Positions 55,264 to 64,000 of a stretch of DNA of 64,000 nt are shown here, one piece after another. How positions within the stretch are numbered: position 1 is the stretch's first letter; every line of letters starts with the position of its first letter. The stretch lies in assembly GCA_942486035.1 (NCBI GenBank), contig CALNXK010000098.1, forward strand, positions 1,754,001-1,818,000. The letters are read 5' to 3'. The notes under the pieces were generated by a model, which was not told the DNA's origin, searched no databases, and saw nothing but the letters and a program-made list of their open reading frames with translations. The stretch is from Porites lobata (lineage: Eukaryota > Cnidaria > Anthozoa > Scleractinia > Poritidae). Position numbers and translations under genes: made by a program.

Positions 55264-58200
55264 ATTGTTATCCATCAGTCAAAGTTAAATTCCTGCGACC
55301 TCTGGGGGAAAGAGGGGATTTAACACAGCCAAAGCCGGTTTCTAACGAGCGGGGGAGGCAATTTTTTGTCTTTTAAACTCAGGGTCAATGTTAAATTCCC
55401 CTTTTTGTGCCGGTTGTCGCATGGTCGGGATTTTAATTGACTTAATAATGCATTTATTCTGAGATTTAGTCGCTGTTCATGACTTTGATCATGAGTCGTA
55501 GAAAGAAAAATAAAATAAACCATATTTTAAAGAAGTTAGTTTTTAATCAATATTTTAACAGTCTTTTGCTTAAGTAGCCTGAATTTCATCCGATTACTTC
55601 GAGTCCTTATTACTCCTTCAGTAACGTTTACTGAGGGAGTAATAACTACTCGAAGTAATTGGATGAAATTCAGGCTAAGTATCTGAAAGTATCAAAGGCT
55701 CTTTCCTGCAAAGTGGAATGCTGTCAGAAAGACCCGCGCAACGACTCCGGGATCCGTTCTTGTAAACTACAGCATGATTTTACTTCTGTCCATATGTAGG
55801 CATTATTATGGGTGTACAGTCCGGGCCACAACCAGATCTGGATATGTAATTTCCTGCAATCTGATTGGCTCAGAGCTCAGCCAAAACATTGACTTGACTG
55901 TGAAAGGACTAAGCTCGACAGAAATGTCGAACAGGGAAACTTCAAAGGCAAAATAGCCGTCGAGTGCTTTGGGTGGAATGTACCTTGAAGAAAAGTAACA
56001 GCAATACGGAGCCGATTAATCGAGATTATTTTATGCGTCATAGCTTTCGATTTACGAATATCGAGATGTTAATGATCGAGAACGCTTTCTGTAAACACTC
56101 GTATTTCTGATAATATTTCAAGAGACCAGAAACAACTCGACGACTCCGATCGAATTGGAAGAATAGGGAATTTGTATACCGCGATACATTTTAAGTGGAA
56201 AGGTTTTAAGAAGTCCTGTTTGGAGTAATTTCTGCGAGCACAGCTTCGAACTGGAGAAGTCTGTTTTATTCTACTTCGGGCGCAATACCATACGCGCTAA
56301 AATCTAATTTCGATCGAAGGATTGATAATGCATAATGGTAATCTTAATGCTAATTATTCTTGCTGTATATAAATCTCCAGTATATTGAATCGTCACACAT
56401 GTTGGAAATATGCGACGGTCAAAGAAATAAATAAAATTTGTAGAAATTGCACTCGCGAAGAGTCGTAAGCAGTCATTAACGAACTTCTGTCTTTGCTTAT
56501 TACAAATTGCAAAACCCCATTGCTGATGCAAATAATGGAAGTAGACGTATTCGTGTTCTAAAAGCTGTTAAATAGTCACTGAGAGGACGTAAACATAATT
56601 TCACAATTGTATTTTGAAAAACAGCTTTGACAAATGAAATAGATGTGCAGACTTTACTATTATTGTTTGTGTCAAAATATTTAATAGAATGGTTTTTCAC
56701 AAGACAAGAAAATATTATATATATTTATATCTCTATATTTTTTTAAAAAAATTGTTCCTTTATGTTATTAAGGGAGTGCATCAGTTGAGACGACTGATGC
56801 GGTTCTAAATCTCAAAGGAAGGTGTTACATTGGGATGCAGGGCTAGTACAGCATCACAGTAGTTTTTTGGCATGAGAGATTTCATAATACCATGTGTCTA
56901 CTACCTAGGATATAGTAGTTTTACGGTAGATAGGAATACCACGACTGTAATATGGGTTACAGACGGATACAATTCTAGTTTAGTCACATTCTCACTTGGC
57001 ATTGCAGTCAGCAACAGTCACTTTTATTGCACCAGCAATCATTTCCCTCCCTCCCTCCCTGTAGGGTTTTATTTGGTCTATTCTTGGACAGTGTTATCAC
57101 TTTTATTATTTGATTGAGGTTGTTTTAATTCTTTTTTAGTTTGGTCTTTCTTATTTGTTGGAGCACTTTATTCTTATACTAAATATTACCTTTCAGTTAT
57201 TTACCATGTATTGTATTTTGTTATGATTCTGACACTTCTTCCTCCTCTACCATATTCTGAGGTGAAACATAATCCTGTTGTGTTCGCAAAAAGGGACTAT
57301 AAACTGCTTAAAGCTAAACTTCCGTCTTCTTCGAGTTCAATGTCAATTTCATTTTCTCAACCGCATTTTTAAATGCCGTGACTGTTAAAACTGTTATGTG
57401 ACTGTTAAAAAAGTCACATAATCTAAACATAAAAGTACATTAAATATAATTCACACATACAAAAGCCGCGGGCTTATTTCAATATTCAAACGAGATTCTG
57501 AATGAAGGACAACCCAAACGCATTAAAATGTCAAAGAAAATCATTTAACCCACCTTTAGAACCCGCTATTCTGAACTATCGACCATGTGCTTCGGACTAG
57601 AATCCACTCCCCGTCTAAAATATAAATTGTCTAAAGTGAACTATGCCCCCACCCTCTGGGGGCTGGTAAGTCATCTAAGCACTTGCCAATCCCCACGTAT
57701 GCCCCACGTCTCCCCGGGGTGGGAGGGTGGGGGTTTCCAGAGACAAGTATACTGAAAGGTTCGTTTTTCAAATGACAAGATAAACAATGGAAGAAAAGAA
57801 AAGATAGCTTCAGTTGAATCTAGATCAATGAGCGGACGTTACAGTAGCCTGCGACAAAGACGTAATTTAACCTCCGTTAGTAACGTGTTACTGTTCACAT
57901 CCTTTCCGGAAAACGATTTTGTCTTAATCATTAGGTATAAAGTTTATTCCTTAGCTCTATCTTGTTATACTTTCTGATGAAGTGTGTGTGATCAGACGAA
58001 GGCGGGGAGAAATAAAACGAGTTAACAAGATATGTACTCGCGTTTCTTTTTTGCTCCTCATTAGTGTTCATTTTAAAAATAAAAAATCGAGAGATTCTTT
58101 TAGTAATAAACGTTCCCTAGCAAATAGTGTATTTTCCTTCAAACCCGACATCAGCAGTCCCTTCTTTTCTTGCTATGGTACGGAGACGCAGTTTTTCCCT

Positions 58201-58853
58201 CATGGCATTGACTGGTTTATGCGCATGCGCCCATGGAAGAGGAGTTGGCGTTTAGGGGAATGCTGGCAAGTCAACATTTAAACTATCAGACCACAGTTTG
58301 TAAATTTCACACGATTTTAATTCAATTATCGATTATAATTAGGATATGAACATAAGAAATGAATTGTTAATGTTAATGTTTAATAATGTATTGTTATCTC
58401 AACCACATTAATGTTTTCAACTGGTTACTTTAATTTGAAGGTTAACTGAAGGAAGATTATGACAAGGTCCGAAATTCCTGTTTAGGCACTGCTTTCATGG
58501 AACATCCTTGTTATACTGCTGAAAAAAAAAAAAGAAAACCAGAGAGAAAGGTAAAACACATTGTGTTAGGCCAGAAAGTAAAGGTTCGCTTCTCAATAAC
58601 CAGCACAAGGCATCTAGAGGTCCACAAAACGTCATGGAACGGGAGGGTGGTGGAGTCGGATGAAAGGTTCGATCAAGAAATTTTTAGGTTATAATTCTAC
58701 AAATTTTTCTCTGTTTTCCCTCATTAAAGAAAACCTCTGCCACCTTTACTTTCTATTTCTTTCGCTAAATTTTGAAAGGTCCCTGTATGAGAAAAATTAT
58801 CATTGACTTAAATGTAGTAACAAATAACCTCACCTCACGGTCACGTTGATGAC
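55264..58853. other. Copy B flank: Ly6 3' end, Ly6 fragment, empty site
   Basis: AATAAA lies near 55509. A Ly6 exon fragment at 55700-55800 has a small insertion that breaks the frame. The empty TTAA site of the copy A transposon is at 57523-57526. A conserved acceptor for the 3' UTR intron of gene B lies near 58520. No other gene seen. Confidence 0.6.
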
Positions 58854-61800
58854 CTAGCCACGGCTACGACGTCGACGTCTACGTCGACGTCGACGTCGAC
58901 GACGTCCTCGTCTGCGAAATATTCTTCGTCCAAATCGTTTGCCACCACGAATGATGCGTTTGCCACCACGAATGACGCGTCTTCCGAAACGTCTTGCGCG
59001 ATCGACAATACGCTTTCCACCCCGAATGATGCGGCCCACTCGGCGCACAACACGTTTTCCTCTTCGAATGACACGACCAATGCCTCTGCCAATGCGTCGA
59101 AAGCGAATTTTTATCGGGTCTCGATTTGAAGATAAAGTGTCACCCTCTTCATAAAAGTGCTGTAGATTTCTTGGGTCTTCATTGCCCTTCTCCTCATCCT
59201 CATCTGATTCATCTTCGTCTTTTGGACCAAGATTAGATTCACTGTAACGAATTTGCTTTGAGTGTTAAAAATAAAATATAATCTACTCAAACGTTCACGA
59301 ATTCTAATTTTGAGGGTAGTAATCGAGATACAAAGATAGAAGACTCTTACCGTTTGTAGCCTCCCTGCAGACGTCCTTTGGGGTTCGTTTGTCACGCATT
59401 CATTTCTCCCCCACAGAAATGAATGCGTGACAAACCAACCCCAAAGGACGTCTGTGGGGAGGCTAGCCGTTTTGGAGTTTAGCTGGTTTGTGTGGAATTA
59501 ATACTCTTAGAGAACGAAGACCTCATTGATACACTGAACGTAATTTTCTGATACCAAACCGACGGTTATGCATTCTTCTATTTTTCTCTTCAATACAGAA
59601 GTAAGAGAAAACATTCGGGGTAAATTGTCTTACCTTCCCTCTTCGAAATCATCGTTAGCAACGTCACCATCATCAGCTAATGTTTCTTGGTCGTCTTCTT
59701 CGCTGTCATCATCGTTTAAATCATTTTTTGATTCACTGAATCAAGAACAAGTTTGAAACGTTTAGCAAACATTTTCCGTTTAAAGGCCAAAAATTTACTA
59801 CTGACAACTCCTTATAGTCCCTGTTTCGACCTGTTTCATTAGCTCTCACCTATTTCTTTTAAAGAAGAAGGAGAATTCAAACACCAGAAAGCTCAGAAAA
59901 AAATTTCCGAGCTGTAGGTGAGAACTCGAACTCACGACCCTCAGAGCTCTAGTTCGGACGCTCTAACCACTGATGCCATGGTGAAAAGCACCTTTTGCTG
60001 AAGTCGTTTGACGTGATTTTTAACATGTAAAGAGGGGAGAACAGAGAACAGTCTTCAGTAAGTCCGCGACAAAAGTGGAACGTATGATCGCCCGAACTCC
60101 GAACGAGTTGATCTATCCGTGATACAAAGAGAACCATTGAAAGCAAGGCAAAATATATTAACTAGGTTCATGGCAAGTGTCCTGAATACCGCAAGGATCA
60201 GCAATGCCGAGAAAGTACCCTATCATGTGATAAAGGAAGATGGTTAATTCCAATTTAAAAACACAGAGTAATGTATCCCCCAAAACGTAAAAAAAAACAA
60301 ATTTTGCTTTTTCTTTTACTAATAGGATTGGAAAAAGGCCGACCGTATACCCCATATACCCATATACTTGGTTAAAAAATGCGAATATGGTTCACGCACC
60401 ATGAATGCATTCACAAGTTAGGAGCAATGTGCAACATTGGATTTGATTTTTTTTTCTTAAAAGAATTTTAGTTAATTTAATCGTTAAAAGGTTACTTGTC
60501 CATTTCAGCGTCACTATATTTACTTTTTTTTACCAGTGTTATCTTGTCAATTGCGTCCGCTTTATTTTAGCTAATTTTATTGTAGGGAATTTGTAAGGAA
60601 TTTATCCACTTATAAAACGGAGACTTTCATAAAAAGGCAGAGATGTACGATTTGCACAATTTCTCATTTTAAACCTTTAAGGCCCAATATCCGAAAAAAC
60701 AAATTCTCGACACTGGTCTCTAGATACATTTTCTTACAGGGCATAGTTGAGAGAATGTGTTAAAAGATATCTGATATCAAAGCATTATCCCTTTGGTGAT
60801 CATCTGACTGTATATTCTCATTACTGACTTTTTCTCGTGATTACGTACGTGTATTGATATTGTTCGGAGAAAATTGAGATTAGTTACTCTTACGGGAATG
60901 AATGTTTTACCTTTCCTCTTCATCATCATCATAATCATCGTTGTCGTCATCATATAAATCGTTTTGCTCGTCTTCTTCGCTGCCATGGTCATACAAACGA
61001 TTTTCTGATTTACTGCAACAAAAACATTATTCTTGCCTTCTTTTCAGAGGCTCAGTAACAAGAAGTTTGAAACATTTAGCAAATATTTTACGCCACCTTT
61101 TAACAGACCAAAAAATACTGTAGGCAATTTACGATTCACTGTATAATTTTGTCACTTTTTTTACTGCCATGTTTTCAGTTAAGTCGCTCTATGCGAGTTA
61201 ACGAGCGCGTCACAAAGGGTTCCGAGCCTACGTTAAAAGACACAAAATTCACACTGACTCATTCAGTGAATGGTAGTTCACGAATGATTGTTTCGTTAGA
61301 CGCTTTTTGTTTTACTGCTTTGTTCTCACTCAAGTCGGCCTATGCGAAAATCGATTGACGAGCGTGGGACAAAGAAAAAATCTTGAGTCCCTGACAGGAA
61401 TTTGAAGTCCATGACCTCCTTAAGTAACACTAGCTTGGTTGCTCTATCTATTGCAGTACAGAGAGCCTTATAGTAGCAAGGCCAAACGTGTATACTACGT
61501 TGATATGTGAAAATTGTCCTACACAGGATGAGCAATGTTTATCGAGATCAAACGTACTGCAAGGTGATCATAAAACAAACAAACAAACAAACAAAAATGG
61601 TCAATTTGAGTTGAGAACAATAATCTCGATTTCGCGCTTCTTTTACTTAGAACAGGAATAACCTATATACCTTCACAAGTGCAATTTCAGTATAATTACT
61701 GCTGCAAATGTTATTCTGTTCTGTTATTTATTTAACCCATTCACTCCTGGGACTTTTGCGCACGACAACCCCCCAATTCCCTGGCAATTTTCGGTAGAAA

Positions 61801-63884
61801 ATAAGCGTACGCGAGCGCCTAAAATAAACCATATGCGCAGTAAAACCTGAGATAAACTCTGGCCTTCAAACAAACTTTTTCTTTTAGATGAGTTAATGGG
61901 CAGCCAGGGTATGTAAAAAAAATAGCAATTTGAGAAAGAAAAAGCTGTGGAAAGAGGCGAAAACAATGAATTTCAACAAAATTTCTTCGCCGCGCAATAA
62001 TTGCACTGATAAATCAACGGTGAAACGGGGAACAAAAACGCTGTTAAAGGAATAAACACAGTCGATAAAACATCAACAACACTGTAAAGTCATTTTACTG
62101 AAAGTTGTTTCATTAAGTTCTCTTTCAGATCAGTCCAGTCGAGAAGCACCGTAGAAAAATGTATTGAAACTTCGGTGATGATCACTTCACGAAGAGCGAT
62201 CTGAAGAGTTCCTCATCATCAAGCATGGGAAAATAAAACAAGGGAATGCTGGACTTCAGCTTCCCACTCTTTCATATATTTTTCGATTCTTGAATTTCAA
62301 CAATAAAATAAATGATCGAATTCGCCAGAGAAGGTGGCAAAGCCGCAATCTTTCAGGGAAGCGTATTTGATATCCTGAACTGAAGTGCGTCGCCAATCAT
62401 GTACGATCAACAAAGTAAAGCACAAATACAGTTAAATGCCAAACTTGCTTTATTAATGCTTTACCTACCAATGCACAGATCGATAGGTGTTAATAGTTAT
62501 ACACAAAGAAAATAAGCATACAAAAAGCATCATTTGGCAACTGTAAATAATTGAATAAAAAGACGGTTACCGTTTATTCTCCGTGAGCTTCCGCGCGATG
62601 TGAAGTAAATTTCATTCATGAGGATTGTCAATCCAAATCGATCGTCGCACATAATCCGTTTCCTTGTTCAAACTTTTAACTCCACGAAAGCATCACCTCC
62701 AGCAGTTCAAGAAACAGTTATATTTAAAACATTTGCTGCGAGGAACACGGTACTTGGATGCAAGTAAATGAAATGAACGAGGTAAGTTTTTATCGATAGT
62801 CCATGCGGTTTGTTTGCCTACGAAGCGCTCGGCAATTTGAGGGCTAGGATTGTCTTTTTCAGTCTTAAGATCGTTTAAATCTCAATCAGAAGGTTTTTCA
62901 CAAGGTCTGTTCAACAACCTGAAGTGATCAAGAGTCGAATTATCTCTATATTCTCTCAAACGTGATGCGAACTTTGATTCGAAATCGACGCGGGCGGCCA
63001 TTACTCTCGCGAATTTCTTTTACTCGTGCTCTTCGAAAAACCCGACCCTGTGGTGCTTCTCATCATCTGTCAAAAAATGCGCAAAAGATGGCAAATGATT
63101 GGTTTATTATCCATCAATCACTCTGTGAAAACAAAAGACAAAAAAACACCCAGGAGGAGAGGGGAATGGACTGAATCCAGCGCCCATTTTTACAGGCGGT
63201 TACGGGCGCTTCAGGGAATTCGGGGGTTGTCGTACACGGGCGGTTACGGGCGGTTCAGGGGCGAATGGGTTAATACTTGTACGCCCTTTTAATGAATTTA
63301 TGAGTAAGGGAAAAAATGAACTTTGGAGTAAACAGTATTTTTAATAGAAATATAATTTCATCTAATTCAATAGTACGAAGCATACCTGTCCAATTCAGCA
63401 TCACCATATTTATCATCACTGTCACTTTCTTCTGCATCAGTGTCATCCTCGTCAATTCTGCCCGCTACATTTTTTGTGCCCAAGAGGAGTTCACTGAAGG
63501 AAAATAAGTATTTTCAAATGGTGTTAATTTTAATGTTGTGTCATAGTGCTATATTATGAAGCGCCAATTTTTCAGTTTCAGTGAGAAAAATTACGTTTCA
63601 AAGTCTCAACATACGTAGTTAAGCTTTAATTATGAGAGAAAACCCTGATCATTTAACATACGCAGCTGATTAAATGATAGAAGTTCCACTGCGTGTTTCA
63701 GTATAAGCCCTCCAAAAATAATATGCCATAAAACCACATTAACCTTTGTACATGTGACTAACCTTTCTGCTTTATCGAACTCTTCACTGTCTTGAATTTT
63801 TGTGCGAAGAAGTTCCCTTGATGGAAAGGCTAGTGCTACAGTTAGCACACAGCCAACCAAAACTAGCAGAAGAAGGGTCTTCAT
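58854..63884 (-). CDS. Secreted acidic/basic mosaic precursor, copy B
   Basis: Five exons: 63884-63763, 63493-63386, 61012-60911, 59735-59634, 59241-58854, with lengths 122, 108, 102, 102 and 388 nt. The first four equal copy A; the last is 6 nt longer because the CGACGT run encodes two more Arg. All phases and splice sites are kept. The product is 273 residues: signal peptide MKTLLLLVLVGCVLTVALA, four acidic modules, then the basic block from residue 191. Differences from A are scattered missense changes, mostly in the acidic modules (for example DLCDDD in A, DLYDDD in B) and few in the basic block. Intact frame in two diverged copies supports a real, selected gene. The piggyBac-like element sits in the intron between exons 2 and 3. 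Confidence 0.82.
59357..59467. mobile_element. Fold-back element specific to copy B
   Basis: Arms of about 50 bp (TAGCCTCCCTGCAGACGTCC and inverse GGACGTCTGTGGGGAGGCTA) with centre TCTCCCCCACAGA. Absent from copy A near 39013. Intron between exons 5 and 4 of gene B. Confidence 0.75.
59830..60080 (-). repeat. tRNA-derived SINE (copy B)
   Basis: Orthologue of the SINE at 40140-40345, with the same A-box and B-box-like blocks on the minus strand. Confidence 0.6.
61736..63269. mobile_element. piggyBac-like non-autonomous element
   Basis: It begins CCCATTCACTCCTGGGACTT and ends CAGGGGCGAATGGG between TTAA at 61732-61735 and 63270-63273. CCC..GGG tips with a TTAA duplication are the piggyBac signature. 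Copy A has one TTAA (42524-42527) and no insert. 1534 bp; I see no transposase ORF. Inverted GGGGTTGTCGT / ACGACAACCCCC lies near the ends. Confidence 0.85.
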
Positions 63885-63932
63885 TCTCGAGCAAATGACC
63901 GATCCAACTAAAGGAAAATTCCAAATGCCTAG

Positions 63933-63941
63933 CCTTTTAAA
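63933..63941 (-). promoter_or_regulatory. TATA-like box of acidic/basic gene B
   Basis: TTTAAAAGG on the minus strand, 49 nt upstream of the ATG at 63884, identical in position to copy A. Confidence 0.5.
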
Positions 63942-64000
63942 CTTGCTGTGTGCTGATTAACATAAAGAGTTTTTTATAGCCATGTAAAAAGTCACAAATA

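Larger units (their letters stand above)
54628..64000. repeat. Segmental duplication, copy B
   Basis: Direct repeat of copy A that continues past the window end. It carries its own insertions: a 110 bp fold-back (59357-59467) and a piggyBac-like element (61736-63269). Confidence 0.85.

Overview
The window is eukaryotic and looks like an anthozoan cnidarian, most likely a stony coral. Small spliced genes sit in a sea of transposons. The repeat types (CR1/L2-like LINE with a 2A-like motif, many fold-back MITEs, tRNA-derived SINEs) and the degraded zinc-binding and RecQ-like gene fragments are typical of coral genomes. This is inference from families, not a database match. There is no rRNA gene, intact tRNA gene, CRISPR array or prokaryotic operon.

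Two gene families occupy the window. (1) A plus-strand array of two-exon, Ly6/uPAR-like small secreted proteins. It has three near-identical signal-peptide exons (5891, 12689, 24287) and four terminal Cys-rich exons ending in a GPI-type tail (3278, 18699, 29874, 55028). All junctions are phase 1. Exons 12689+18699 make one gene and 24287+29874 another. The 3278 exon presumably has its first exon left of the window. The 5891 exon and the 55028 exon lack obvious partners. (2) Two minus-strand copies of a five-exon gene (38533-43146 and 58854-63884). It encodes a signal peptide, a string of Asp/Glu/Ser-rich modules each on its own phase 2-2 exon, and a C-terminal block of about 81 residues that is roughly half Arg/Lys and ends in polyarginine. 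The layout is that of a charge-neutralised cationic peptide precursor. I do not recognise it as a named family; it is the best candidate here for an undescribed system.

Copies A (29467 to about 43260) and B (54628 to the window end) are a direct segmental duplication that carries the last Ly6 exon, a Ly6 fragment and the acidic/basic gene together. Comparing the copies gives filled and empty sites for several transposons: a 4.76 kb TTAA-flanked long-TIR element only in A (32357-37120), a 1.53 kb piggyBac-like element only in B (61736-63269), and smaller fold-backs in each. An older Ly6-intron duplication (8329-9760 versus 52370-53225) gives the empty site of a pogo-like element.

Layout: 1-5.9 kb, end of one Ly6 unit plus a decayed Lys/Ser-rich ORF; 5.9-12.6 kb, orphan Ly6 exon 1 followed by nested MITEs; 12.7-19.5 kb, Ly6 gene 2; 19.5-24.2 kb, Harbinger-like derivative with a Myb-like ORF and a fold-back with AP-1-like repeats; 24.3-30.4 kb, Ly6 gene 3 with a MULE-like element in its intron; 30.4-43.2 kb, copy A; 43.3-46.7 kb, AT microsatellite and hairpins; 46.7-51.7 kb, LINE inserted into an older repeat; 51.7-55.5 kb, Ly6 intron remnant and terminal exon 4; 55.5-64 kb, copy B.
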